A stretch of 64,000 nucleotides of DNA, from the NCBI RefSeq assembly GCF_028416595.1, contig NZ_JAMQKC010000001.1, positions 372,001-436,000 of the forward strand, written 5' to 3'. How positions within the stretch are numbered: position 1 is the stretch's first letter; each line of letters begins with the position of its first letter. A program made the position numbers and the translations under genes. Shown here one piece after another: positions 10,824 to 19,930 of the stretch. The notes beneath the pieces were generated by a model, which worked only from the letters and a program-made list of their open reading frames with translations, did no database searches and had not been told where the DNA came from. This DNA is from Aquibacillus salsiterrae (GTDB lineage: Bacteria; Bacillota; Bacilli; Bacillales; Amphibacillaceae).

Positions 10824-12110
10824 TTATTTAGTTTTGCTATGCTCCGCTAAGAAGTCAATTGCTTTCTTGAATTTCAAATCTTCTTTAATTGCTTCCGCAT
10901 TTCCACCAAGCATTTGCGTTAGTTGCTCCACACTAGCCTGATACATCGTAGCCATTGATTCTAATTCTTTGTTTACATCTTCTTCTGTTACTTCAATATT
11001 CTCAGCATTAATAATCGCTTCAAGAACTAAATTAGTTTTAACTCGCTTCCCAGCATCTTCTTTCATTTGCTCTTTTAATGCTGATTCATCTTGACCTGAG
11101 AACTGGTAGTACATATCAAGCGTCATACCTTGCATTTGTAATCTTTGTTCGAACTCACGAAGCATTCGGTCTAACTCGCTAGTTACCATAGCCTCTGGAA
11201 TTTCCACTTCAGAATTATTGGAAGCTTGTTCAATTAAGGCTTCACGCTTTTGGTTGTCTGCATCTGTTTGTTTTTGATTTTCTAGACGTTCTCTAATTTT
11301 CTTCTTAAGTTCATCTAACGTTTCTACTTCTTCATCGACATCTTTTGCAAATTCATCATCAAGTTCTGGTAATTCCTTTGCCTTAATTTCATGAATTTTA
11401 ACTTTGAATGTTGCAGGTTTGCCTGCTAGATTTTCCGCATGATATTCTTCAGGAAATGTAACCTCGATATCTGCTTCTTCACCTGTAGCCTTACCTACTA
11501 ATTGTTCTTCAAAACCAGGGATGAAAGATTCTGAACCAATTTCTAACTGATGGTTTTCCGCTTTTCCGCCTTCAAATGCTTCCCCATCAACGAAACCTTC
11601 AAAATCAATAGTAACTGTATCTCCTTCTTCAACAGTTCCTTCTTCTTTTACAACTAGTTCTGCTTGGTGCTCTTGTTGGTGTTTTAGTTCATGCGAGACG
11701 TCTTCATCCGTGACTTCCACACTCACGTCTTCCACTTCAAGTCCTTTGTACTCACCAAGCTTCACTTCTGGTTTTACTGTAACCTTAGCGGTGAAAACTA
11801 GTGGCTTTCCTTTTTCAATTTGTGTCACATCTACCTCTGGTTGGTCAACCGGCTCAATCCCTGTTTCTTCGATGGCATTCGTATATTCTGTTGGTAGAAT
11901 GATATCAACAGCATCTTGATATAAAGATTCAACACCGAAACGTTGTTCGAATAAACCACGCGGAATTTTCCCTTTACGGAATCCTGGAAGTTGAACTTGT
12001 TTCACTACTTTTTTAAAAGCTTGATCAAGAGCTTTGTCGAACTTTTCCGCTTCTACTTCAACTGTCAGTAGACCTTCATTACCTTCTTGTTTTTCCCATT
12101 TTGCTGACAT
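10824..12110 (-). CDS. tig: trigger factor, ribosome-associated chaperone and prolyl isomerase
   Basis: Binds ribosomal protein L23 near the exit tunnel and assists nascent chain folding. The protein has 428 residues from the ATG at 12110 ([13 protein letters not shown]), with GGAGGG upstream; an earlier in-frame start lacks a binding site. Domains: N-terminal ribosome-binding domain with the signature [10 protein letters not shown] near residue 45, central FKBP-type isomerase domain (about 160-245) with [20 protein letters not shown], and a helical C-terminal chaperone domain. Confidence 0.97.
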   Translation of the reverse strand: MSAKWEKQEGNEGLLTVEVEAEKFDKALDQAFKKVVKQVQLPGFRKGKIPRGLFEQRFGVESLYQDAVDIILPTEYTNAIEETGIEPVDQPEVDVTQIEKGKPLVFTAKVTVKPEVKLGEYKGLEVEDVSVEVTDEDVSHELKHQQEHQAELVVKEEGTVEEGDTVTIDFEGFVDGEAFEGGKAENHQLEIGSESFIPGFEEQLVGKATGEEADIEVTFPEEYHAENLAGKPATFKVKIHEIKAKELPELDDEFAKDVDEEVETLDELKKKIRERLENQKQTDADNQKREALIEQASNNSEVEIPEAMVTSELDRMLREFEQRLQMQGMTLDMYYQFSGQDESALKEQMKEDAGKRVKTNLVLEAIINAENIEVTEEDVNKELESMATMYQASVEQLTQMLGGNAEAIKEDLKFKKAIDFLAEHSKTK

Positions 12111-12201
12111 ATATTTCCCTCCAAAATCTATGATCATTATGTCATGTTTAACGTTCATTTGATGTATAATTAATAGGCGGAACGCAAATTACAACCATTT
12201 T

Positions 12202-12229
12202 ATTATAACATAATCCGCCATGCTTTCAA
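12202..12229 (-). promoter_or_regulatory. sigma-A promoter of tig
   Basis: On the minus strand TTGAAA (12224-12229) and TATAAT (12202-12207) are separated by 16 bases, with TG one base before the -10. An inverted repeat GGCGGA/TCCGCC (12176-12181 and 12214-12219) brackets the -10. Confidence 0.75.
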
Positions 12230-12282
12230 CATATAGATAATAACCGAATGTTTTATCAGTTTTTGTTGATTGATATTCTCTT

Positions 12283-13266
12283 TTATTCTTCAATTATCGC
12301 CAAATATACTTGATCACATTCCATAATAGTTTTGATATATTCGTAAAGGTGACTGTCTTCTTGTAATAGATTTGTTAAATGAAACTGTTGCTCTCCAATT
12401 AATGTTAAAGCTTTGGCTATAGATGGGTACTCCTCTTTTCCGGGAACAAATGGATACCTAACAAACACAAATCGATACAGCAACGCTTTGATTAGTTGAA
12501 GCAAGGATGGATTTGACTGTTCATGGTATTCAAGTTCCAACAATATTCCTCGTACAGCTTCGTGATCCGAGATGAATTCTAGTTTACTCGGGTTCACCGG
12601 TTTCGTTTTACCGAATTTAACTACCTCAACTTGTTTATCAACGTTATTTGTAATGAGTAAATTAATAATTCCTGTTTTTATGACTGGATTTTTTTCTCCT
12701 TTTAAGATAGATACCAAATATTCCAAATGTGGTTCAACCGGGAGGCCTTCCCACTTTTGAATAAGTCTCCATTGTTTCCAAACATCTCGGTCGTTAATTG
12801 CTTGTTTGAACTGACTAATTAGGCGAAAGCTATCTTCCATTTTCCGATCATCGTCTAAGCTCTTACTCAGGTGATACATTTGCATTAATTGTTCCTTTAC
12901 CTGCTGAGCAAGGTCATGTTCACTAGTAATATCTTCAAGTAGTTCGACAACTTTATCATATTGATTCGATTGAAATAGAAGCGTAGAGTATAGTTGAATA
13001 TAATCAGAGTAACCCTCTTCTTGAGTTGCTAGCAATTGTTCGCAAAGTACCTCCGCCTCCACCATTTCACCAAGTTCCATCAAACAAAGTAATTTACCTG
13101 TATAAACTTCATGCGTTCTTGTCTTATAATCGAGCAGCTTATTGTAAATAGCTAATGCATCCTGATAACGTTGCTCTTTAACCGCTTGTTTGCTTTGGAG
13201 CATTAGCCTTTCTTTCCACTTTGGAAACATGACAACCTTGTCTTCTTTTTCACTATGCACCAACAT
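12283..13266 (-). CDS. ysoA: TPR-repeat protein YsoA
   Basis: Soluble protein of 327 residues resembling B. subtilis YsoA, whose function is unknown. The N-terminal part has TPR-like helical repeats (for example QRYQDALAIYNKLLDYKTRTHEVYTGKLLCLMELGEMVEAE), suggesting protein-protein contacts. No enzyme motif was seen. I chose ATG at 13266, 6 bases after AGGAG, over a GTG two codons earlier. It sits between tig and a tRNA pair; in B. subtilis it adjoins the leucine operon, which is missing here. Confidence 0.85.
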   Translation of the reverse strand: MLVHSEKEDKVVMFPKWKERLMLQSKQAVKEQRYQDALAIYNKLLDYKTRTHEVYTGKLLCLMELGEMVEAEVLCEQLLATQEEGYSDYIQLYSTLLFQSNQYDKVVELLEDITSEHDLAQQVKEQLMQMYHLSKSLDDDRKMEDSFRLISQFKQAINDRDVWKQWRLIQKWEGLPVEPHLEYLVSILKGEKNPVIKTGIINLLITNNVDKQVEVVKFGKTKPVNPSKLEFISDHEAVRGILLELEYHEQSNPSLLQLIKALLYRFVFVRYPFVPGKEEYPSIAKALTLIGEQQFHLTNLLQEDSHLYEYIKTIMECDQVYLAIIEE

Positions 13267-13348
13267 TTTCACTCCTAAAACAAGGAATTAATCGATTATT
13301 TCAGACCACCTTGCTAAATTTCTATTTTTTCTCACTCCATACAAAACA

Positions 13349-13400
13349 AAAGAATACCTATAAAAACGTTCCCCTTTCTAACGTTTTATAGGTATTCTTA
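13349..13400 (-). terminator. terminator of the tRNA pair
   Basis: A roughly 20-base-pair inverted repeat (aagaatacctataaaa arm and its complement near 13380-13399) followed on the minus strand by ttttgtttt, 12 bases after tRNA-Arg. Confidence 0.9.
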
Positions 13401-13411
13401 TAATTTAGAAG

Positions 13412-13485
13412 CATCCCAGGAGCGACTCGAACGCCCGACCCACAGCTTAGAAGGCTGTTGCTCTATCCAGCTGAGCTACTGGGAC
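13412..13485 (-). tRNA. tRNA-Arg (anticodon TCT)
   Basis: 74-base cloverleaf on the minus strand. The acceptor arm GTCCCAG pairs with CTGGGAT, the D-arm is AGCTCAGCTGGATAGAGC, the anticodon loop CTTCTAA carries TCT, and the T-loop is GTTCGAGTC. CCA is not encoded. It reads AGA/AGG arginine codons. Confidence 0.97.
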
Positions 13486-13495
13486 ATAAATTATT

Positions 13496-13569
13496 TGGAG
13501 CGGGTGAAGGGAATCGAACCCTCGACATCAGCTTGGAAGGCTGAGGTTTTACCACTAAACTACACCCGC
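13496..13569 (-). tRNA. tRNA-Gly (anticodon TCC)
   Basis: 74 bases including an encoded CCA. GCGGGTG pairs with CACCCGC, the anticodon loop CTTCCAA carries TCC, and the T-loop is GGTTCGATTCC. It is transcribed before tRNA-Arg, only 10 bases away, so they form a two-gene unit. Confidence 0.97.
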
Positions 13570-13636
13570 AAATTGTTTTTGTTTGTTCCAGTAAGTTACC
13601 TCACGTATTTCATGGTTGTTTCAAGAGACGATTATA

Positions 13637-13665
13637 ATTATAAAACACTGATTTTAATGTGTCAA
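13637..13665 (-). promoter_or_regulatory. consensus sigma-A promoter of the tRNA pair
   Basis: On the minus strand TTGACA (13660-13665), 17 bases, TATAAT (13637-13642): both hexamers are perfect. It lies about 70 bases before tRNA-Gly and after the ysnB terminator. Confidence 0.9.
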
Positions 13666-13671
13666 GTTTTT

Positions 13672-13713
13672 TAGATAGACAGCATTCCACGCAAACGGAG
13701 TGCTGTCTATCTA
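13672..13713 (-). terminator. terminator of rph-ysnA-ysnB
   Basis: A 17-base-pair stem (13672-13688 with 13697-13713) directly after the ysnB stop codon, followed on the minus strand by a T-rich tail. Confidence 0.92.
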
Positions 13714-14232
13714 TTAAATTAAATCTGTTTGATAAGTCAATGCTTCGATTCTTTGACCATTTAAATCAAAGTACTCAACCTTTATTTGTTTTACTTCATC
13801 CCAAGAGAGAATAACATATGTCCCTTCTGTTCTGCCCCTAGGAAGTCTTATACTGCCTGGATTAATAAATAGTTGGTTTTCTATTTTTTCAGCTCCAGCA
13901 AAGTGTGAGTGACCAAAACAAATTACATTAGCACCGAGTTCTTCTGCCCGATAAGACAACTTGGTCAGTGTTGATTTAACTTGGAAAAGGTGGCCATGGG
14001 TGACGAAAAAAGTTAAACCATTATTATCAAAATTAAGTTCATTAGGAAATCTAGCATCCATATCACAATTACCAGCAACAGTCTGAAAATGTTCCAACTC
14101 TTTCGAATCATACATTAATTCAGAGTCTCCACAATGAATTAACTTGTCAACATCACTTATATGCCTTTGCTTAATCACTTCTACTTCCTTTGTCCATCCA
14201 TGACTATCACTAAGGATCAAAACACTAGGCAT
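13714..14232 (-). CDS. ysnB: metallophosphoesterase of the YfcE/YsnB family
   Basis: Calcineurin-like phosphoesterase of 172 residues. Metal-binding motifs in order: LSDSHG near residue 9, HCGDSE, GNCD, THGH and GHSHFAG. The natural substrate is uncertain; E. coli YfcE is a small phosphodiesterase. Start ATG at 14232 follows GGGAGTGATTGAA. It begins 15 bases after ysnA in a tight rph-ysnA-ysnB operon and ends at a strong terminator. Confidence 0.92.
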   Translation of the reverse strand: MPSVLILSDSHGWTKEVEVIKQRHISDVDKLIHCGDSELMYDSKELEHFQTVAGNCDMDARFPNELNFDNNGLTFFVTHGHLFQVKSTLTKLSYRAEELGANVICFGHSHFAGAEKIENQLFINPGSIRLPRGRTEGTYVILSWDEVKQIKVEYFDLNGQRIEALTYQTDLI

Positions 14233-14247
14233 TTCAATCACTCCCTA

Positions 14248-14847
14248 CTATTTACTTGTTAACCATTGCTCCAATTGGTCCATCGCGAATTTACGATGAC
14301 TAATTTCATTTTTTTCTACTAAAGATAATTCAGCCATTGACCTCTTAAATCCTCTTGGTAAAAATATCGGATCGTACCCAAAACCATTTTCACCTCTAGG
14401 TACTTCTAATATCTCGCCCTCACAGGTACCTTTGTTATACATTGTTGGTTGATTTGGTTGTGCTACCGCCAAAACACAAACAAATCTTGCAGTCCTGTCT
14501 TTTTTTGGTACTCCTTGTAGTCGTTGTAACACTTTATGTACATTAGCTAAATCATTTTTTTCTTCTCCGGCATAACGTGCAGAAAAGACGCCTGGTTCTC
14601 CGTTTAGAGCATCTACAACTAAACCAGAATCGTCAGCTAGAACAGGTAGATGATACTTTTTCATAACCGTCTCCGCTTTAATACGTGCGTTTTCAAAAAA
14701 AGTAGTCCCTGTTTCTTCAATATCCTCTACCTCTTCTTTAAAATCTAATAAGGATAGTATTTCAATTCCATACTTTGAAAAAAGCTGGTTAAAATCATTG
14801 ACTTTGCCTTTATTTTTGGTCGCTATCAATAACTTTTTCATTTTCAT
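14248..14847 (-). CDS. ysnA: XTP/dITP diphosphatase (HAM1/RdgB family)
   Basis: House-cleaning nucleotide pyrophosphatase that hydrolyses dITP, XTP and ITP to monophosphates. 199 residues with the opening [39 protein letters not shown] (Mg and nucleotide binding) and FGYDPIF near residue 150. The ATG overlaps the rph TGA (ATGA), and AGGTG lies inside the end of rph, so translation is coupled. Confidence 0.95.
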   Translation of the reverse strand: MKMKKLLIATKNKGKVNDFNQLFSKYGIEILSLLDFKEEVEDIEETGTTFFENARIKAETVMKKYHLPVLADDSGLVVDALNGEPGVFSARYAGEEKNDLANVHKVLQRLQGVPKKDRTARFVCVLAVAQPNQPTMYNKGTCEGEILEVPRGENGFGYDPIFLPRGFKRSMAELSLVEKNEISHRKFAMDQLEQWLTSK

Positions 14848-15605
14848 CTATTTTCACCTAACAGATTGACTTCAATATGGTTAGCCAACTCCCCGAGGGC
14901 CTCTTTTTGTAAAGCAACAATTTCTTGTAAACCTTGACTCGCTAAGTCTAACATGGTTTGAAGCTGTAGGTAACTAAATGTTGCTTCCTCGCCAGTCCCT
15001 TGTATTTCAACAAATTGACCATTTCCTGTCATCACAATATTCATATCAACCTGTGCTTTAGCGTCTTCCTCATACTGTAAATCTAATACTTCTTTGCCAT
15101 TAGGTAAGACCCCAACGGAAGTGGCCACTAAGTAATCTTTGATTGGCAAACGATTTATCACTTTTCTCTCCATTAATGTACCAAATGCCAATACAACAGC
15201 AACAAACGCACCTGTGATAGAAGCAGTCCTTGTTCCGCCATCCGCTTGAATAACATCACAATCGACCCAAATTGTTCTTTCTCCAATTTTCCCTAAATCA
15301 ACAACTGCTCGTAACGAACGGCCTATTAATCGTTGTATTTCCATTGTTCGTCCTGAAACTTTTCCCTTTGATGATTCTCTAATATTGCGTTGTTCTGTTG
15401 CTCTAGGAAGCATTGAATATTCTGCCGTGATCCACCCTTTGCCACTTCCTCGCATAAATGGGGGAACACGATCTTCGATACTCGCATTACAAATAACCTT
15501 TGTATCGCCTACGGTTATTAGTACCGATCCCTCTGGATGTTTTGTATACCCTGTTTCTATTGTGATTGTTCTTAATTGATTTTCTTTTCGGTCATTTACT
15601 CTCAA
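14844..15605 (-). CDS. rph: ribonuclease PH
   Basis: Phosphate-dependent 3'-5' exoribonuclease trimming tRNA 3' ends. From the TTG at 15605 the protein has 253 residues. That start is set by AAGGAGGGTGT 4-5 bases upstream and gives the family-like N-terminus [12 protein letters not shown]. Motifs: [18 protein letters not shown], the phosphate-binding [20 protein letters not shown], and [19 protein letters not shown]. First gene of the rph-ysnA-ysnB operon. Confidence 0.95.
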   Translation of the reverse strand: MRVNDRKENQLRTITIETGYTKHPEGSVLITVGDTKVICNASIEDRVPPFMRGSGKGWITAEYSMLPRATEQRNIRESSKGKVSGRTMEIQRLIGRSLRAVVDLGKIGERTIWVDCDVIQADGGTRTASITGAFVAVVLAFGTLMERKVINRLPIKDYLVATSVGVLPNGKEVLDLQYEEDAKAQVDMNIVMTGNGQFVEIQGTGEEATFSYLQLQTMLDLASQGLQEIVALQKEALGELANHIEVNLLGENR

Positions 15606-15670
15606 GATACACCCTCCTTTAACCTTTATATGGTAACATATTTTCAATCACATTACATACGAACAAGCAA

Positions 15671-15769
15671 GACGCAGCTGTTTATTGATGTTATCCACGT
15701 ATAGAAATTTTATACTTATAACCTGATTGAGGAACAGCTCTTGGATCTTTTTATATTTTTTATCTCTTA
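15671..15769. repeat. degenerate intergenic repeat, copy A
   Basis: Shares gatgttatccacgt with the copy at 23097 and the tail cagctcttggat...tttttat with copies at 19081, 23220 and 61893. It lies between rph and gerM. Confidence 0.6.
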
Positions 15770-15780
15770 AACAAAAACAA

Positions 15781-15811
15781 GACACGTGAATTCTATCGAA
15801 TTACACGTGTC
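15781..15811 (-). terminator. gerM terminator
   Basis: Inverted repeat gacacgtgaatt (15781-15792) with aattacacgtgtc (15799-15811), followed on the minus strand by ttgtttttgttt, about 20 bases after the gerM stop. Confidence 0.9.
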
Positions 15812-15832
15812 TCAAGTTATAACATTTAAGTT

Positions 15833-16948
15833 TTATAGACTACCTGTTGGAACAAAACTGTCTCTAGTTACTGGCTCTGAATAAGGGACACCATCTTCAT
15901 TAAATACTTCTTCATAATTCTCTACATTTACACTGACAGCTTCAATCCCTGGCTGATTAGTTAATGTTAATACCAATGTCTCCATCACTTTATCATCAAT
16001 AGACTGTGCTTCTAAATCACTTAATATGTTCTCATTAAACGTTAAAGCAAGGACACCATCTTTATAATTAGGTTTTTCTGTGAGTGCTGCCCCTCCGTTG
16101 AATACATTCAATAAATTCAAGCTAAATGATGGGCCGTCAATCAACGCTTGTACAATCGATTGATACATTGTATCGTTATCCATTTCAATATGTTGGGTAA
16201 CAGGAACGTAGTAAAACTGATCATTTTGTTGAGCCGGATAGTAAAGCGTAACCGCTTCACTATCCATCAAGTCTACGGAATCATTATTGTATATGTTAAT
16301 ACCATCTGCGCGAGAATATCCATCCGTTATCGGTGTTCCATTTACCGGCATTTCTTTCTGCTCATATCCATTTATCCACAGATTTATTTTTTTCACATTC
16401 TCAAACTGTGTTAATGTATAGGTCATTGCCTGTATAATCTTTTGCTCATCCTCAGCACGATATTCTGCAAATTCGTTGGAAAGGTCAACTGTTAATGTTC
16501 CGTCTTCTTCTAGATTCAAACCAAGCACCTCTGTACCTGATGGAAGAACAGCTTGAAATCCATCCGGAAGTAGCTCAGTGACCGGCCCGCCTTTTACTAA
16601 ATATTCTAGTACTTGGGTTGCCACCGCCTTCGATTCAGATTTAGGTAGTTCAACTGTTTGAGGAACGACCATTCCATTTGAATCCAGTAAATATAGCTGT
16701 CTTTCTACAGTTTCTACTTCTGCATCAGATTCTTGATTTGTCTCTTCTGTATCTGTTTGTTCAGCATCCCCTAGTTGAACATTCCCGTCTTCAGAGACAC
16801 CTTCTAAATCATCCGAGTAATTTGCTTCCTTTGGAGGAGAATCTATTTCCTCCATCGCTTGTTCCCCCTGAAATATCCCACATCCTGACATAAATATTAG
16901 AGATAGACTGATTATACCAGTATAAGTCCAATGCGCACGTTTCTTCAT
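15833..16948 (-). CDS. gerM: spore germination lipoprotein GerM
   Basis: Mother-cell lipoprotein needed for assembling the sporulation engulfment/feeding-tube complex and for germination in B. subtilis. From the ATG at 16948 (GGAGGG upstream) it is 371 residues with a lipoprotein signal ending in FMSGC, an acidic linker, and two GerMN domains (about 85-215 and 230-360; note the paired RADGINIYNND and related stretches). Neighbours rph and racE are as in B. subtilis. A weak sigma-E-like sequence precedes it, too poor to call. Confidence 0.92.
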   Translation of the reverse strand: MKKRAHWTYTGIISLSLIFMSGCGIFQGEQAMEEIDSPPKEANYSDDLEGVSEDGNVQLGDAEQTDTEETNQESDAEVETVERQLYLLDSNGMVVPQTVELPKSESKAVATQVLEYLVKGGPVTELLPDGFQAVLPSGTEVLGLNLEEDGTLTVDLSNEFAEYRAEDEQKIIQAMTYTLTQFENVKKINLWINGYEQKEMPVNGTPITDGYSRADGINIYNNDSVDLMDSEAVTLYYPAQQNDQFYYVPVTQHIEMDNDTMYQSIVQALIDGPSFSLNLLNVFNGGAALTEKPNYKDGVLALTFNENILSDLEAQSIDDKVMETLVLTLTNQPGIEAVSVNVENYEEVFNEDGVPYSEPVTRDSFVPTGSL

Positions 16949-17067
16949 GCTTTTCCCTCCTACGATGGTTTGTACTACTATATATACGAGCAGATTTACA
17001 AAATAGACCAAGCATGAAAAATTTTTTATTAAAAGAAAAGCGCAGGGTTTTTTTCTTATCTTTTAAA

Positions 17068-17105
17068 AAAGCTCGTAAAGAAACGACTGTTTCCCTACAA
17101 GCTTT
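17068..17105 (-). terminator. racE terminator
   Basis: Stem 17068-17084 with 17089-17105 (aaagctcgtaaagaaac and a near-complement with one mismatch), followed on the minus strand by a T run. It lies 10 bases after the racE stop. Confidence 0.88.
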
Positions 17106-17115
17106 ATTAGCAGAA

Positions 17116-17934
17116 CTACTTATTAAAACTTTTTTCACTCAAGTTAATATTTTTGACGAAACCAAGTGGCTGCTGTAACCACTTGTTCGCAATACTTTCA
17201 AACACATGCAGCCTTCCTGTTGTGAAAAATTGATGCTTAGGTATTCTAGTTCCATTATACAATTTCTTATTGAAGCTTAAAATTGTGCTGATTTCTCTTG
17301 CTGTTTCTTCACCAGAAGAAATAACATGAACATGTTTCCCTATAACTTCTTGGATTAAATCTTTAACCAAAGGGTAATGTGTACAGCCTAAAATCAATGT
17401 ATCAATATGGTTTTTGTCCTTAAGAGGTTTCAAAGATTGATAAACAATATCATATGCTTCTGAACCAGTTAAATTCCCCTCTTCTACCATGGGGGCAAGT
17501 TTAGGACAAGCTAAATCGTTCACAACAATATTGGAATTAATACTTTGAAGAGCTAATGGATATGCCTTACTATTGATCGTTCCTTCCGTTCCAATAACTC
17601 CAATTCTCCTATTATTAGTCATTTTAATCGCAGCTCTTGCACCAGGTTGGATAACCCCAATAACCGGAATAGATAAATTGGCCCTTAATTCATCTAATGT
17701 ATATGCTGTAGCAGTATTACATGCAACTACTAACATTTTAATATTTTTATTCAAAAGGAAGTCAACCATTTCCCAAGTATATTCGACCACTTCTTGCTTC
17801 GGCCTCGGTCCATATGGACATCTTAATGTATCACCAAGATAAATTAATTGTTCTTTCGGTAGTTGTCGAATTAGCTCACTTGCAACAGTTAGCCCACCCA
17901 CTCCCGAGTCAATCACACCGATGGGTTGATCCAT
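17116..17934 (-). CDS. racE: glutamate racemase
   Basis: Makes D-glutamate for peptidoglycan. 272 residues starting MDQPIGVIDSGVGGLT. The two catalytic cysteines are visible in VVACNTATAYTL (near residue 74) and LILGCTHYPL (near residue 185). ATG start with AGAAGGG upstream. It follows a MarR-family gene by 15 bases, and the two are probably cotranscribed, as with ysmB-racE in B. subtilis. Confidence 0.96.
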   Translation of the reverse strand: MDQPIGVIDSGVGGLTVASELIRQLPKEQLIYLGDTLRCPYGPRPKQEVVEYTWEMVDFLLNKNIKMLVVACNTATAYTLDELRANLSIPVIGVIQPGARAAIKMTNNRRIGVIGTEGTINSKAYPLALQSINSNIVVNDLACPKLAPMVEEGNLTGSEAYDIVYQSLKPLKDKNHIDTLILGCTHYPLVKDLIQEVIGKHVHVISSGEETAREISTILSFNKKLYNGTRIPKHQFFTTGRLHVFESIANKWLQQPLGFVKNINLSEKSFNK

Positions 17935-17949
17935 TATATCCCTTCTTTT

Positions 17950-18411
17950 TCATAGATGTTTTTTGTTTTCAACGTTTCGCATTTGAGAATGAAGTAATTC
18001 GAGAATGGAATAAAGCGCATCAACCTGCTCCGTTGGTACATTTTCTAACACTTCGCCTAAATAGTTTTGCCTTTTTTCAATTACTTCATTGATGATGGTT
18101 TTACCTTTATCCAACAAATGGATCCTTACGACTCTTCTATCCTTCTCGTCTCTGACTCGTTCCACAATTTCGTTTTTTTCCATTCGATCAACCAAATCAG
18201 TCGTCGTACTACATGCCAGATTTATTTTATTTGAAAGTTCACCAACAGTAAGGTCTCCCTCTTCTAATAGTCGTTGCAACGCAACAAACTGAGGTGCAGT
18301 TATTGGATAATTGGTAAGAATTTCTCTTCCTTGCTGTTTAATAATCCCCGCTATATATCTTAATTCTTTTTCGATGTTTGCAATTGTTGATATTTCTCTT
18401 TTGTCACTCAG
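17950..18411 (-). CDS. ysmB: MarR-family transcriptional regulator (ysmB-like) with probable CTG start
   Basis: Winged-helix regulator of about 153 residues. The recognition region reads LSNKINLACSTTTDLVDRMEKNEIVERVRDEKDRRVVRIHLLDKG, as in MarR proteins. The reading frame extends upstream past the first ATG/GTG/TTG-type codon (an internal TTG at 18279) with conserved-looking sequence (STIANIEKELRYIAGIIKQQGREILTNYPIT). The only well-placed initiator is CTG at 18411, 7 bases after AGGGAGGT. The target genes are unknown; it lies between gerE and racE. Confidence 0.8.
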   Translation of the reverse strand: MSDKREISTIANIEKELRYIAGIIKQQGREILTNYPITAPQFVALQRLLEEGDLTVGELSNKINLACSTTTDLVDRMEKNEIVERVRDEKDRRVVRIHLLDKGKTIINEVIEKRQNYLGEVLENVPTEQVDALYSILELLHSQMRNVENKKHL

Positions 18412-18610
18412 GTTGATTACCTCCCTTATAGCGAGAGCGTGATATTCTCATCCATAGTATGTTTCCATCTAACTATACTTTAAATCAAAAAGTGTGACCA
18501 TCATTTAGTTTTACAATTCTCATTAAGCTAATAAGAAACAGACGAAATACAAATAAAAAGCATCCCTAAAGGAGGATTTGTTAACTATATTTGATAAATA
18601 ATCAACAAAA

Positions 18611-18635
18611 ACCGACTTTCAAGACGAAAGCCGGT
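18611..18635 (-). terminator. gerE terminator
   Basis: Stem accgactttc (18611-18620) with gaaagccggt (18626-18635), followed on the minus strand by TTTTTG, 6 bases after the gerE stop. Confidence 0.9.
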
Positions 18636-18641
18636 CTTTTG

Positions 18642-18866
18642 TTACAGCTTCAACTCCCCCATACGTAGGAGTTCTACTACAGCCTGTGAACGCCCCTTAA
18701 CACCTAACTTTTGCATAGCATTTGAAATGTGATTTCTAACAGTTTTTTGCGATATAAACAATTCCTGGGCTATTTCTTTTGTTGTTTTATCCTGTACTAG
18801 AAGTTCAAATACTTCCTTTTCACGTTTCGTTAATAATTGCTTCGGCTTGTAGTCATTATCCTTCAA
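18642..18866 (-). CDS. gerE: spore coat transcription factor GerE
   Basis: LuxR/NarL-type DNA-binding protein that tunes sigma-K-dependent coat genes late in the mother cell. It is 74 residues, the standard length, and consists almost entirely of the helix-turn-helix domain (LLTKREKEVFELLVQ, TTKEIAQELFISQKTVRNHISNAMQKLGVKGRSQAV). Start is TTG, 7 bases after GGAGGGG. A sigma-K-like promoter lies upstream. Confidence 0.96.
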   Translation of the reverse strand: MKDNDYKPKQLLTKREKEVFELLVQDKTTKEIAQELFISQKTVRNHISNAMQKLGVKGRSQAVVELLRMGELKL

Positions 18867-18928
18867 GTCTTAACCCCTCCTTGCTGACTTCAGCGTTACT
18901 TTATTGAAGGGTATTTATTTAGTCACAG

Positions 18929-18956
18929 TATTCTATGTAACATAAAGCAAATCTGT
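18929..18956 (-). promoter_or_regulatory. sigma-K-type promoter of gerE
   Basis: On the minus strand AC (18955-18956), 17 bases, then CATAGAATA (18929-18937), matching AC-N16/17-CATANNNTA. GerE of B. subtilis is sigma-K transcribed. Confidence 0.65.
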
Positions 18957-19014
18957 GCAACATCTGGATAAAGCAATCTATTTTTAATTACTACTTGAAG
19001 GTACTAAAGCTTGT

Positions 19015-19114
19015 CATGGTGTCGCTTGATGTTATCAAGATTTTTTACTCAAGTCCTAGAGGGGCTAGGAAGCGGAGTAGACAGCTCTTGGATTTTTTTA
19101 TACTTTCTTATCTT
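19015..19114. repeat. degenerate intergenic repeat, copy B
   Basis: Contains gatgttatcaag and the tail acagctcttggattttttta followed by tactttcttatctt, shared with copies at 15671, 23097, 59681 and 61839. It ends at the sdhB terminator. Confidence 0.65.
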
Positions 19115-19120
19115 GTTAAA

Positions 19121-19149
19121 AAAACCTTTACCGAAAAGGTAAAGGTTTT
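19121..19149 (-). terminator. sdhCAB terminator
   Basis: Stem aaaacctttacc (19121-19132) with ggtaaaggtttt (19138-19149) just after the sdhB stop; T run on the minus strand. Confidence 0.92.
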
Positions 19150-19153
19150 AGTC

Positions 19154-19915
19154 TTAATAAGCGTAATCACTACCAAAGAAATTTTTGAAAGATTGAATAT
19201 TTGTTTCACGATTTAACGCAGCAATGGAAGTTGTCAATGGAATACCTTTTGGGCAAACTTGGACACAGTTTTGTGAATTTCCACATCCAGCAATTCCTCC
19301 GTCTTCCATTAACGTTTCTAGGCGCTCTCCTTTATTCATCGCACCGGTTGGATGAGCGTTGAATAATCGAACTTGAGATAGTGACTGTGGACCAATAAAT
19401 TCTGATTTGCTGTTTACATTTGGACATGCCTCCAAACATACCCCACAAGTCATACACTTTGATAATTCATATGCCCATTGTCGTTTTTTCTCAGGCATTC
19501 GTGGCCCTGGACCAAGGTCGTGGGTACCATCGATTGGAATCCATGCCTTAACTTTTTTCAACGAATCAAACATTCTGCTTCGATCAATCGCTAAGTCTCT
19601 CATTACCGGGAACGTTGACATAGGTGCTAACCGTATCGGTTGTTCAAGCTTGTCAACCAATGTCGAACATGCTTGACGCGGAATTCCATTTATAACCATG
19701 GAACACGCACCACATACTTCTTCTAAACAATTAGATTCCCAAGTAACAGGAGCTGTTTTTTCACCATTTGCATTCACTGGATTTCGTTGAATCTCCATCA
19801 ACGCAGAGATTATGTTCATATTTTCTCGATAGCGAACCTCAAACTTCTCCTCGTAAGGAGTAGAATCAGGGCTATTTTGACGTGTTATGATTAACGATAT
19901 TGTCTTTTCAGCCAT
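19154..19915 (-). CDS. sdhB: succinate dehydrogenase iron-sulfur subunit
   Basis: Electron-transfer subunit of complex II, 253 residues. Cysteine clusters in order: the [2Fe-2S] set CLEEVCGACSMVING...C near residues 63-83, the [4Fe-4S] set CMTCGVCLEACP near 145, and the third cluster CGNSQNCVQVCPKGIP near 210-220. ATG with GGGGGAGGG upstream. It follows sdhA by 15 bases and closes the sdhC-sdhA-sdhB operon. Confidence 0.97.
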   Translation of the reverse strand: MAEKTISLIITRQNSPDSTPYEEKFEVRYRENMNIISALMEIQRNPVNANGEKTAPVTWESNCLEEVCGACSMVINGIPRQACSTLVDKLEQPIRLAPMSTFPVMRDLAIDRSRMFDSLKKVKAWIPIDGTHDLGPGPRMPEKKRQWAYELSKCMTCGVCLEACPNVNSKSEFIGPQSLSQVRLFNAHPTGAMNKGERLETLMEDGGIAGCGNSQNCVQVCPKGIPLTTSIAALNRETNIQSFKNFFGSDYAY

Positions 19916-19930
19916 TAGTGTCCCTCCCCC

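Noticed and set aside
16970-17010. Sigma-E promoter before gerM
   Set aside because: GTCTATT-N14-GTATATAT fits the consensus at too few positions to call.
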